From Oscillatoriales cyanobacterium (GTDB taxonomy: Bacteria; Cyanobacteriota; Cyanobacteriia; Cyanobacteriales; Microcoleaceae): 64,000 nt of DNA. Within the stretch, counting starts at the first letter, position 1, and every line of letters begins with the position of its first letter. Where the stretch lies: positions 1 through 64,000 of the forward strand of contig RDYN01000012.1 in NCBI GenBank assembly GCA_004293365.1, given 5' to 3'. Below are positions 36,320 to 42,749 of this stretch, piece by piece. The translations under genes and the position numbers were made by a program. Under the pieces are notes generated by a model. That model was not told the origin of the DNA. It did no database searches and saw nothing but the letters and a program-made list of their open reading frames with translations.

Positions 36320-36602
36320 ATTGGGGAATGGGGAATTGGTAATTGGGAATTGGTAATTGGGTAATATCAAATCGGGTTGCACCGTCTTGGGTAGGGGCTG
36401 GGCGGGTTTATATAATTTGTCGATATTTATCAAATATATCGGTGAACCCGCCCCTACAAAACTCCATCATATAAAATTCAGAATCAAAGGGATATGATGT
36501 AATTTTTAATTGGTAATTTTCCCTAATGACTAATGACGTTGGACGTTCGCTCGGGGGGACAGCACTAATGACTAAGGACTAATGACTAAGGACTAATGAC
36601 TC
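36320..36602. repeat. short tandem repeats in intergenic region
   Basis: Contains GGGAATTGGTAATT-type direct repeats (36325-36362) and an ACTAATGACTAAGG repeat (36571-36602). No gene seen. Such heptamer-like repeats are typical of filamentous cyanobacteria. Confidence 0.75.
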
Positions 36603-37424
36603 TTAATTTAATCGAATTCGCCCGGAGGTAAATGCTTGTATTCGATCGCCCGCCAAGCATACTAACAACCGGCCGCATCCGTCAATCCCGGCGGCTTCTC
36701 CGCAGATGGTTTCGGAGGAAAGTTCGATCGCCACATTACAGCCAATCAGCCCGTCGCGGCGGCGCAATTGGGGTAACAGCCGCGTTAAACCCGACTTTTC
36801 GGGTGGCTTGTCGGTGGTGGAAAACATATCGGCTAGTTCGAGTAAATAGTGGCGGAGTCGATCGAGCAAACACAATTCATCGGGCACATTACTAGCAATA
36901 GAATGCAAGCTTACCGCATTGCCGATATCCCTTGCATCCAATCCCACAGCCGCGAAATCTACGCAGCGGTTGAGCCCAATTCCGACAACCACGCGAGTTT
37001 TACCGGAAACCTTGTTAGAAGTGGCTTCACAGAGAATTCCGGCTAATTTTTGCCGATCGATCCAGACATCATTTGGCCATTTGAGGCGCAGCATATCGCG
37101 ACATTCGGGCACCAAATCCTCGATCGCGAAAATCACGGCCAAACCGACTGCTAAACTGAGTCCGGGCAACAGATTGGGATTGAGGTTGTCGAGGACAAAA
37201 CTAGCAGTCAAAACACCGGTTGGGGAGTGCCAAGTGCGCCCTTGTTGTCCGCGCCCGTTGGTTTGCTGCTTAGTAAATACTACATCTCCGTGGTGCAGTT
37301 GGTCTGCGCGGGCGATCGACCAACTGTTGGTACTCGGACAGGTATCTAAAGTGTGCAGCCACTCTGGGATGTTTTCGGAAGTGCGATTTGTTGATTCGGG
37401 CGGAATTAATGACTGTTCAAACAA
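36603..37424 (-). CDS. birA: biotin--[acetyl-CoA-carboxylase] ligase
   Basis: Biotin protein ligase of 273 aa, which loads biotin onto the BCCP subunit of acetyl-CoA carboxylase. Visible motifs: TCPSTNSWSIARADQLHHGD, the biotinyl-AMP loop TNGRGQQGRTWHSPTG, LKWPNDVWIDRQKLAGIL, and VVVGIGLNR. It lacks the N-terminal HTH domain of E. coli BirA, so it is a monofunctional enzyme without repressor role, the normal cyanobacterial form. Single gene on the minus strand. Confidence 0.95.
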   Translation of the reverse strand: MFEQSLIPPESTNRTSENIPEWLHTLDTCPSTNSWSIARADQLHHGDVVFTKQQTNGRGQQGRTWHSPTGVLTASFVLDNLNPNLLPGLSLAVGLAVIFAIEDLVPECRDMLRLKWPNDVWIDRQKLAGILCEATSNKVSGKTRVVVGIGLNRCVDFAAVGLDARDIGNAVSLHSIASNVPDELCLLDRLRHYLLELADMFSTTDKPPEKSGLTRLLPQLRRRDGLIGCNVAIELSSETICGEAAGIDGCGRLLVCLAGDRIQAFTSGRIRLN

Positions 37425-37631
37425 GGTTTTATGGAAGTAATGTGAATTAACATCGCAGCATCGGACTTCAGTTTTTTCTATTTGGCTGGGAATCGATCGG
37501 GACTCAAGTCTCTACTACAAACAAGTTGATTAAGTTCGCAGCATCGGAATTCAGTTTTTTCTATTTTGCCGGGAACTCTTACAAACTTGCAGCGCCAAAT
37601 TCGTCCCATGTCAACTATCAACAGTCAATTA

Positions 37632-38573
37632 TCAACTATCAACTGTTTGCGCTGCTTGCCCTTGCATTTCCAGCAACTCAGGAACCGTCACAAACCGATA
37701 TCCCTGCTGTTTCAAACCAGCAATCATCTCCGGTAAAGCCGTAATAGTACGAGATCGATCGCCCCCGCCGTCGTGCATCAACACGATCGCCCCAGGCTTG
37801 GCATTCTTCAACACATTCTCCACAAAAGCGGACGGTTGAGCGCGCGGATCGGTATCAGCAGAAGTTACCGACCACATCACCACAGAATAATTCTGCTCCT
37901 TAGCATACTTAGCCAAACCATTATTCAACACACCCCCCGGCGGGCGGAAATAAGTAGTCTTAACTCCCGTTGTTTCGTAAATAAGTTTAGCCGTGCGATC
38001 GATTTCGCTAGCCGCCGTCGCCGCATCCATCGGATCGTACCAGTGATGCCACGTATGATTGCCGATCGCGTGACCTTCTGCGACAACTCGGCGAGCAATT
38101 TCAGGAGAAGCTTCGAGAGATTTACCTATCCAAAAAAATGTTGCTTTAACATCATTTTGCTTAAAAATATCCAGCATTTGTTCAGTTGTTTCTGGCCACG
38201 GCCCGTCATCAACTGTTAAAGCAATAACTTTTTGGGAATATTTGATTGTCCCTTCAAAAACAGTTTTTCCCTGAAACTGCTCAGGCGGCACAAAAGTCAA
38301 GTTTTTTTCTTTGGATTCCAATACGGTGAGAAGTTCCTCAATTGTACGATCGAGATTAAAGCCTGTTCGATCCTCTCCAACCTCCTTTGCTAGCGGATTT
38401 GCGTTTAAGGATCGGTTGAGATTCTGCACCGCAGCGGTTGCGGGGCTGTCGGTTCCCTGTTGGTTTCCCGGTAGCAGCGTACCGATGACAAAGCTAATCG
38501 CAGCCGCTGCTAGGGCGATCGCCACAAAACGCCATTTTTTTCTCAGTCTTTGAAACAGATGATTTCCGGTCAC
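37632..38573 (-). CDS. polysaccharide deacetylase (NodB domain)
   Basis: A membrane-anchored carbohydrate esterase 4 protein (313 aa). After a basic N-terminus, one hydrophobic helix (about 17-33) acts as anchor. The NodB domain (about 105-305) shows ALTVDDGPWPETT (metal Asp-Asp pair), GHAIGNHTWHHW (metal histidines), TTYFRPPGG (catalytic Arg) and GAIVLMHDGGGDRSRTI. All metal and catalytic residues are present. It probably deacetylates peptidoglycan or an exopolysaccharide on the cell surface. Single gene. Confidence 0.93.
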   Translation of the reverse strand: MTGNHLFQRLRKKWRFVAIALAAAAISFVIGTLLPGNQQGTDSPATAAVQNLNRSLNANPLAKEVGEDRTGFNLDRTIEELLTVLESKEKNLTFVPPEQFQGKTVFEGTIKYSQKVIALTVDDGPWPETTEQMLDIFKQNDVKATFFWIGKSLEASPEIARRVVAEGHAIGNHTWHHWYDPMDAATAASEIDRTAKLIYETTGVKTTYFRPPGGVLNNGLAKYAKEQNYSVVMWSVTSADTDPRAQPSAFVENVLKNAKPGAIVLMHDGGGDRSRTITALPEMIAGLKQQGYRFVTVPELLEMQGQAAQTVDS

Positions 38574-38908
38574 TTGAAATTCCTTTCACTCCACACTGCG
38601 GATAATGATAATGGGAATTTCAGGGAAAAGAAACCTAATTTTTGATAAATATGTCTCAGCGGGGATTGACAGCGGGATCGAAAGGGCGATCGAAAATAGG
38701 CGATCGAAAATAGGCGATCGAAAATGGGCGATCGAAAATGGGCCGACACAGACGAAACCCGGATGGTGCGCGGATTGAAGAAATTAAGGGCGATTTCAAT
38801 AACCCGATATATTTACCGGGCTAGAAGTTTCTTAAGTCCACGGAGGTGGACATTGTTTGTGTAGCCGCGATTTCTAATCGCCCGGTATATTTGTCGCCCG
38901 GCATATCT
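38574..38908. other. 335-bp gap with HIP1-like tandem repeat and a hairpin element
   Basis: At 38679-38745 the unit GGCGATCGAAAATA is repeated five times, a tandem array of the HIP1 core. At 38823-38885 a copy of the GTCCACGGAGGTGGACATTG hairpin family follows (relatives at 15110-15170 and 40585-40760). No gene seen. Confidence 0.75.
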
Positions 38909-39568
38909 CTAAAGCCTTGCCGCCAGTAAATTCCGAATAATTGGGATTTTCGCGTCAATTTGCGCTGGAGGTATCTCTGTTTGCACCCAACTCTCGCGCC
39001 CTGCAAGTCGATCCACCCACTCCTGCAACTTCGGATACTCATCCAAAGATATGCCAAACATCCCCACAGAAGGCACCGCAGTCCCCGCCACCACTTCCGC
39101 CAAAGAAAACTGCTCGCCAGCAAAAAAAGTTCGATCGTCCAGCAAGCCCTCAAAAAACCTCAGCACCGTTAATATCTGTTGCTCTGACTGTGCCACTTTT
39201 TCCTCAGTGTCTCCCGGCACACCAAGCATTTGCCGTGTCAATGGAAACATTGCCGGCAACAGTTCATTTAACGTCACCACGGACACCATCCGCACAATTC
39301 CCAAGGCTTTCGGCTCCGTCGGTAGCAGCGGGGGCGTCGGATATTTTGCATCTATATAATCCAGAATTGCCAGGGACTCCACCAAAGTTAAATCTCCATC
39401 CACCAACACCGGTATGCGGTGAAATGGGTTAATTGCCAGAAAATCCGGTGCAAATTGGTCGCCGTCGAGGTTGAGTTCGATCGCTTCAAACGCCACCTGC
39501 TTTTCCAGAAGTGCCACCCACACGCGGCGAGAATTCAGAGAGATCGGATTGTAGTACAGTTTCAGCAT
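38909..39568 (-). CDS. glutathione S-transferase family protein
   Basis: A 219-aa GST. The start at 39568 gives MLKLYYNPISLNSRRVWVAL, the normal thioredoxin-fold beginning, so the longer open frame to 39670 is discarded. Further hallmarks are HRIPVLVDGDLTLVESLAIL (cis-Pro and glutathione-binding E-S) and the all-helical C-terminal domain with FSLAEVVAGTAV and YPKLQEWVDRLAGRESW. It is likely cytoplasmic and used in detoxification or stress response. Single gene. Confidence 0.93.
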   Translation of the reverse strand: MLKLYYNPISLNSRRVWVALLEKQVAFEAIELNLDGDQFAPDFLAINPFHRIPVLVDGDLTLVESLAILDYIDAKYPTPPLLPTEPKALGIVRMVSVVTLNELLPAMFPLTRQMLGVPGDTEEKVAQSEQQILTVLRFFEGLLDDRTFFAGEQFSLAEVVAGTAVPSVGMFGISLDEYPKLQEWVDRLAGRESWVQTEIPPAQIDAKIPIIRNLLAARL

Positions 39569-39708
39569 CGGATTTACCTCGGACGACACAACCAGTTTAG
39601 CAGCCCAATATCTTGATTCTTCGTGGATTTGGGGAGTGGGAGTGTTGGGAAAGGGCGATCGGCACCCCACTCAAAAAAAAGATTTCCCAAAAAAGTTGTA
39701 TTACCCCC

Positions 39709-39738
39709 TTGACAGCTTTGTAGTATGTAATGTAGTAT
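39709..39738 (+). promoter_or_regulatory. candidate strong promoter of the tRNA array
   Basis: A consensus -35 box TTGACA (39709-39714) is followed after 18 bp by TAGTAT (39733-39738), with an alternative TATAAA at 39736. It points toward the array, whose first tRNA starts 190 bp downstream. No other gene lies between. Confidence 0.6.
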
Positions 39739-39790
39739 AAATGTACAGCAAAGGGGAAAGAGCTTCAAAGCTTTAACCCAAGAGCAATAC

Positions 39791-39802
39791 GAACCTTGAA
39801 AA
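39791..39802 (+). promoter_or_regulatory. boxA-like antitermination site
   Basis: GAACCTTGAAAA, followed by CAGAATAG. This is the string known as box A in the 16S-23S spacer of cyanobacterial rRNA operons, where it supports NusB/S10-dependent antitermination. Its place in the leader of a roughly 7.6-kb untranslated tRNA array fits a need for antitermination. Identification by sequence likeness only. Confidence 0.6.
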
Positions 39803-39843
39803 CAGAATAGGCAATTAACAATGTCACATACTTTTGAACATTG

Positions 39844-39903
39844 GGCGGTGTAGACTCCGGCAACCATAGCCCCCTCGGGTTGTAGTACGCGGAATCAACC
39901 GCC
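39844..39903 (+). ncRNA. folded leader element before the first tRNA
   Basis: A nested structure: GGCGGT (39844-39849) pairs with ACCGCC (39898-39903); inside, TCCG pairs with CGGA and CAACC pairs with GGTTG. It sits between the boxA-like site and the first tRNA. It could be a processing signal or a degenerate tRNA-like element. No known family recognised. Confidence 0.4.
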
Positions 39904-39927
39904 ACCCCGTCCAAACAGAAATCTTGT

Positions 39928-39999
39928 GGGGCTGTAGCTCAATCGGGAGAGCGTCGCTCACCCGCAGCGAAGGTAGCGGGATCGAAACCCGTCAGCCCC
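39928..39999 (+). tRNA. tRNA-Gly-like (anticodon CCC)
   Basis: Cloverleaf with acceptor GGGGCTG/CAGCCCC, D-stem GCTC/GAGC and anticodon stem TCGCT/AGCGA. The anticodon loop CACCCGC has A instead of the universal U33, and the T-loop is ATCGAAA. Reading as CCC (or ACC if shifted) gives glycine. First gene of the array; decoding ability is doubtful. Confidence 0.6.
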
Positions 40000-40015
40000 G
40001 TCAAGCAATTTTAGA

Positions 40016-40065
40016 TTTGGGATTTGGGATTTGGGATTTGGGATTTGGAATTTGGGATTTTCAAT
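40016..40065. repeat. GGATTTG heptamer tandem repeat
   Basis: About six copies of GGATTTG/GGAATTTG in a row between the first two tRNA genes; a typical cyanobacterial short tandem repeat. Confidence 0.85.
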
Positions 40066-40141
40066 CAAAATTGAAAATCTTAAATTGAAAATAACAGCTT
40101 TACTCGCAGGAGCAATCTAACATCTAAAATCTAAAATCAAT

Positions 40142-40212
40142 AGTCCCGTAGGCAAAAGTCAAGCCGTCTGCCCCTCAAGCAGAAGATTGCGAGTGCAAAC
40201 CTCGTCGGGACT
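40142..40212 (+). tRNA. tRNA-Glu-like (anticodon CTC)
   Basis: Acceptor AGTCCCG/CGGGACT, D-stem GGC/GCC, anticodon stem TCTGC/GCAGA with loop CCCTCAA. Position 33 is C rather than U. The T-loop TGCAAAC is not canonical. Amino-acid assignment from the anticodon only. Confidence 0.55.
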
Positions 40213-40215
40213 CCC

Positions 40216-40290
40216 AGGTTAGGTGGCTGAGTGGCTCAAAGCATCGGTCTGCAAAACCGAATTTCGCGGGTTCAAATCCCGCCCTAACCT
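40216..40290 (+). tRNA. tRNA-Cys (GCA)
   Basis: Acceptor AGGTTAG/CTAACCT, anticodon stem TCGGT/ACCGA with loop CTGCAAA, T-arm GCGGG-TTCAAAT-CCCGC. Canonical apart from the A1-T72 pair. It begins 3 bp after the previous tRNA. Confidence 0.85.
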
Positions 40291-40450
40291 TTGTTCCCGA
40301 TCAGAAATTAAAAATTACAGTCCTGCACGCAGAACCTATCTGTAGGGTGTGCAATGCCCACCGCTATAATTAGTGCATAAAACGATTTTTTCGATAAGTC
40401 CTGTAATTCAAATTTTCAACTTAAAAAAGGAACAAAGCGACCGTAAAATA

Positions 40451-40524
40451 GCAGCGTAGCTTAATGGCAAAGCGCCAAGTTTACACCTTGGTCAATGCGG
40501 GTTCAAATCCCGCCGCTGCCACCA
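40451..40524 (+). tRNA. tRNA-Val (TAC)
   Basis: Acceptor GCAGCG/CGCTGC, anticodon stem CCAAG/CTTGG with loop TTTACAC, T-arm GCGGG-TTCAAAT-CCCGC. The 3' end ACCA is encoded. The seventh acceptor pair is lost. Confidence 0.8.
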
Positions 40525-40584
40525 AAAACAGGATAGTATAATACCAAATTCCGTTGTATTACTTTCTTATTTATTTATTTCTTA

Positions 40585-40762
40585 GTCCGCCAAGGCGGAC
40601 ATCGTTTGTATAGTCGCGAATTGCATTCGCCCTTTCTTATTTTCTTATTTCTTTGTTTCTTTCTTCGTCCGCCAAGGCGGACATCATTTGTATAGTAGGG
40701 AACTGCATTAGCCCTTTCTTCATTTGTATAGTAGGGAATTGCATTAGCCCTTTCTCAGTTCC
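40585..40762. repeat. GTCCGCCAAGGCGGACAT hairpin repeats
   Basis: Two copies of GTCCGCCAAGGCGGACAT, each followed by a TTTGTATAGT... element (the first reading CGCGAATTGCATTCGCC) and a third partial copy. They lie between tRNA-Val and tRNA-Glu and are related to the repeat at 38823. Confidence 0.85.
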
Positions 40763-40776
40763 TGTGCCAAATTTTT

Positions 40777-40849
40777 AGTGCTGTAGGCAAATGGTTTAAG
40801 CCGCTTGGTTTTCACCCAAGTGATTGCGGGTTCAACTCCCGTCAGCACT
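40777..40849 (+). tRNA. tRNA-Glu (TTC)
   Basis: Acceptor AGTGCTG/CAGCACT, anticodon stem CTTGG/CCAAG with loop TTTTCAC, T-arm GCGGG-TTCAACT-CCCGT. U33 present. Confidence 0.85.
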
Positions 40850-40855
40850 TTGTGT

Positions 40856-40930
40856 GGGTCGTTGGCAGAATGGTTTTGCAGCCGCCTTTTAAGCGGATGG
40901 ATCGAGGTTCAATTCCTCGGCGACCTACCA
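40856..40930 (+). tRNA. tRNA-Lys (TTT)
   Basis: Acceptor GGGTCGT/GCGACCT with GU pairs at both ends, anticodon stem GCCGC/GCGGA-type with loop CTTTTAA, T-arm CGAGG-TTCAATT-CCTCG; ACCA is encoded at the 3' end. Starts 6 bp after tRNA-Glu. Confidence 0.8.
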
Positions 40931-40943
40931 AATTTTCAACCTT

Positions 40944-41024
40944 GGGTCGGCCCTCCTATTGGTGTGGGTAGCTGTCTGTAAAACAGTAGCTTAAAGCGTT
41001 GCTGGTTCAATTCCAGCCCGACCC
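40944..41024 (+). tRNA. tRNA-Tyr (GTA)
   Basis: Class II tRNA with acceptor GGGTCGG/CCGACCC, anticodon stem GCTGT/ACAGT with loop CTGTAAA, a long variable arm as expected for bacterial Tyr, and T-loop TTCAATT. Confidence 0.85.
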
Positions 41025-41059
41025 ATTCGCAACTGTATTTAATATGCAGTTGCGCTCGA

Positions 41060-41133
41060 GAGAATGTGTTGTAATCGGACAACATCTCAGTATGCAAAAC
41101 TGAAGATTTGGGGGTTCAAATCCCTCCGTTCTC
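41060..41133 (+). tRNA. second tRNA-Cys (GCA)
   Basis: Acceptor GAGAATG/CGTTCTC, anticodon stem TCAGT/ACTGA with loop ATGCAAA, T-loop TTCAAAT. The D-stem GTTGT/ACAAC is unusual. Same anticodon as the gene at 40216 but a different body. Confidence 0.75.
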
Positions 41134-41138
41134 GCCAA

Positions 41139-41224
41139 GGAGAAGTGGCCGAGAGGCTTAGGGCGCTTTCCTGCTAAGAAAGAGCGGTTTAACAACCGTC
41201 GTGGGTTCAAATCCCACCTTCTCC
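41139..41224 (+). tRNA. tRNA-Ser (GCT)
   Basis: Class II tRNA: acceptor GGAGAAG/CTTCTCC, anticodon stem CTTTC/GAAAG with loop CTGCTAA, long variable arm, T-loop TTCAAAT. Canonical; 5 bp after tRNA-Cys. Confidence 0.9.
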
Positions 41225-41229
41225 GTTTT

Positions 41230-41301
41230 CCCCCGATAGCTCAGTTGGTAGAGTGCTTGTGTGAAGAACAAGAGGCCGTCAGTTCGATACTGACTTGGGG
41301 G
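41230..41301 (+). tRNA. tRNA-Phe (GAA)
   Basis: Acceptor CCCCCGA/TTGGGGG, D-stem GCTC/GAGT, anticodon stem CTTGT/ACAAG with loop GTGAAGA, T-arm GTCAG-TTCGATA-CTGAC. Near-canonical, with an unusual C1-G72 start. Confidence 0.85.
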
Positions 41302-41308
41302 ATTCGTT

Positions 41309-41378
41309 GCCTCATAGCTCAATGGTAGAGCTGCACGCTGTTAACGTGATGGTTGTAGGTTCGAGTCCTACTGAGGCA
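41309..41378 (+). tRNA. tRNA-Asn (GTT)
   Basis: Acceptor starting GCCTCA paired with TGAGGC, D-arm GCTC...GAGC, anticodon loop TGTTAAC, T-arm GTAGG-TTCGAGT-CCTAC. Canonical body. Confidence 0.88.
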
Positions 41379-41418
41379 GCCATTTTACAAACAGTCTTGG
41401 ACGCATTAATAAGGTCAT

Positions 41419-41521
41419 GACTTACGCACTCCCGAAAAAGAAACCGGGTTTTTACCTAATCTGCGGACTACAGCGAAAGTTTTCCCAAAAAACCCGGTTT
41501 CTGGCCACCCGTGCGTAAGTC
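41419..41521. repeat. about 105-bp foldback element with ACTTACGCAC ends, copy 1
   Basis: GACTTACGCAC at the left is exactly mirrored by GTGCGTAAGTC at the right. Inside, GAAACCGGGTTTTT and AAAAAACCCGGTTTC form a second pair of arms. Non-coding, MITE-like, inserted between tRNA genes. Confidence 0.85.
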
Positions 41522-41612
41522 CTTCACATATTTATGTCATTGCGAAGAACGAAGCAATCGCAGTATTTATCAGTAGCGCGTCCAAGCATTGTTTGCGTAA
41601 TTCCTGTTAAAT

Positions 41613-41683
41613 TGCCGAGGGGACGAAAGGCAAGTCGCATCGCTCTGAACGATGAGGTTGCAGGTTCAAAGCCTACCCAGGCA
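41613..41683 (+). tRNA. tRNA-Gln-like (CTG)
   Basis: Acceptor TGCC.../...GGCA with only about four good pairs, anticodon stem CATCG/CGATG with loop CTCTGAA (U33 present), T-arm near GCAGG-TTCAAAG-CCTAC. A weak cloverleaf. Confidence 0.6.
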
Positions 41684-41692
41684 TTTAATCAT

Positions 41693-41765
41693 TGGGATGT
41701 CGCCTAATTGGTATGGCACCGCTCTTTGAAAGCGGCAAAATGCAGGTTCGATCCCTGCCGTCCCA
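41693..41765 (+). tRNA. tRNA-Gln (TTG)
   Basis: Acceptor TGGGATG/CGTCCCA, anticodon stem CCGCT/AGCGG with loop CTTTGAA, T-arm GCAGG-TTCGATC-CCTGC. Canonical, including the U1-A72 pair typical of glutamine tRNAs. Confidence 0.9.
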
Positions 41766-41795
41766 GTTCTGCTTTTGCCAAAGCAGATTAATTAT

Positions 41796-41872
41796 GCTCC
41801 TGTAGCCCAATTGGCAGAGGCAGCAAGCTCAAACCTTGTATGTTGCTGGTTCAAATCCAGTCAGGAGTACCA
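41796..41872 (+). tRNA. tRNA with Leu anticodon (CAA) on a class I body
   Basis: Acceptor GCTCCTG/CAGGAGT, anticodon stem GCAAG/CTTGT with loop CTCAAAC, T-loop TTCAAAT, ACCA encoded. The variable loop is only about 5 nt, whereas bacterial leucine tRNAs have a long variable arm. Confidence 0.75.
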
Positions 41873-41896
41873 ACTTTCATTCCTAAGTTTCTACTT

Positions 41897-41976
41897 GCTC
41901 TTGTGGCGGAATTGGCAGACGCGGCAGACTTAAAATCTGTTCTATTTTGATTGTGAGTTCGAGTCTCACCAGGAGC
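41897..41976 (+). tRNA. tRNA-Leu (TAA), without intron
   Basis: Acceptor GCTCTTG/CAGGAGC, anticodon stem GCAGA/TCTGT with loop CTTAAAA, moderately long variable arm, T-arm GTGAG-TTCGAGT-CTCAC. The group I intron that usually interrupts cyanobacterial tRNA-Leu(UAA) genes is absent. Confidence 0.88.
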
Positions 41977-41981
41977 ATGAA

Positions 41982-42054
41982 CGGGATGTGGCGCAACTTG
42001 GTAGCGCGGCGGCTTTGGGAGCCGAAGGTTGCAGGTTCAAATCCTGCTATCCCG
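41982..42054 (+). tRNA. tRNA-Pro (TGG)
   Basis: Acceptor CGGGATG/TATCCCG, D-stem GCGC/GCGC, anticodon stem GCGGC/GCCGA with loop TTTGGGA, T-arm GCAGG-TTCAAAT-CCTGC. Canonical proline body; 5 bp after tRNA-Leu. Confidence 0.9.
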
Positions 42055-42059
42055 ACTTT

Positions 42060-42133
42060 ACCCCTGTGATGTAATTGGAAAACATCACTCGCTCAGAACG
42101 AGTGTTTTTGCAGGTTCAAATCCTGTCAGGGGT
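42060..42133 (+). tRNA. tRNA with Leu anticodon (CAG) on a class I body
   Basis: Acceptor ACCCCTG/CAGGGGT, D-stem GATGT/ACATC, anticodon stem ACTCG/CGAGT with loop CTCAGAA, T-loop TTCAAAT. The variable loop is short (about 6 nt), not leucine-like. Starts 5 bp after tRNA-Pro. Confidence 0.75.
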
Positions 42134-42162
42134 ACTTGGCTAACAGCCAATTTCTGTTATTT

Positions 42163-42235
42163 GCTCTCGTGGCGAAACGGCAGACGCGCTAGTTCGAGAA
42201 GCTAGTTTTCTACAGGTTCAAATCCTGTCGGGAGC
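42163..42235 (+). tRNA. tRNA-Leu-like (GAG)
   Basis: Acceptor GCTCTCG/CGGGAGC, D-arm GGCGAAACGGCAGACGC as in leucine tRNAs, anticodon stem CTAGT/GCTAG with loop TCGAGAA (C33), T-loop TTCAAAT. The variable region is about 7 nt, short for leucine. Confidence 0.7.
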
Positions 42236-42291
42236 ATGAATTTTTCATAAATATTGGAGGAACTTACAGTGTCCAGGAAAAAAGATTAGCT

Positions 42292-42397
42292 CAGACTTAC
42301 ACCTAGGGCCAGAAACCGGGTTTTTTACGAAAATCCTTGGCACTTACCCACAAATTAGGTAAAAAACCCGGTTTCTTGAGTCGGAGTGTGTAAGTCC
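42292..42397. repeat. foldback element, copy 2
   Basis: GACTTACAC and GTGTAAGTC ends, with inner GAAACCGGGTTTTTT and AAAAAACCCGGTTTC arms. Same family as 41419-41521, slightly diverged ends. Confidence 0.85.
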
Positions 42398-42415
42398 TGT
42401 TAACTAAACAAAATT

Positions 42416-42488
<73 letters not shown>

Positions 42489-42500
42489 ATTTGGTGATAT

Positions 42501-42579
42501 CGCGGGTGAAGTAGCCTGGGTAGGCTTGGAGGTCTCATAAGCCTCTTTATAGCAGGTTCAACTCCTGCCCCCGCCACCA
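42501..42579 (+). tRNA. tRNA-fMet-like (CAT)
   Basis: CGCGGGT at the 5' end leaves position 1 unpaired with C72, the mismatch that marks initiator tRNAs. The anticodon loop is CTCATAA, the T-loop TTCAACT, and ACCA is encoded. The anticodon stem GAGGT/GCCTC lacks the classic three G-C pairs of initiators in full, so initiator function is inferred. Confidence 0.7.
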
Positions 42580-42584
42580 ATATT

Positions 42585-42655
42585 GCAGGTGTGATGTAAT
42601 TGGCAACATGAGGCTCTTGTAAAGCTTTTATGCGAGTTCAAATCTCGCCACCTGC
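42585..42655 (+). tRNA. tRNA-Thr (TGT)
   Basis: Acceptor GCAGGTG/CACCTGC, D-stem of the unusual GATGT type, anticodon stem AGGCT/AGCTT with loop CTTGTAA, T-arm GCGAG-TTCAAAT-CTCGC. Starts 5 bp after the encoded CCA of the previous tRNA. Confidence 0.82.
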
Positions 42656-42749
42656 TGGTCCTAAAGTTAAGAAGGAGTCTATCTAATTGTGCTAACTTTT
42701 CAAGAGAAGTTACAGCCATAATTTTTACCAGCAAATCCGAGTAAAAAGC

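Noticed and set aside
38821-39153. A 110-codon minus-strand frame overlapping the glutathione S-transferase
   Set aside because: It overlaps a clear GST gene in another frame and resembles no protein.
40016-40065. CRISPR array in the repeat-rich tRNA region
   Set aside because: Repeats are short tandem heptamers or foldbacks with no regular 28-37 bp repeat and unique spacers, and no cas genes are present.
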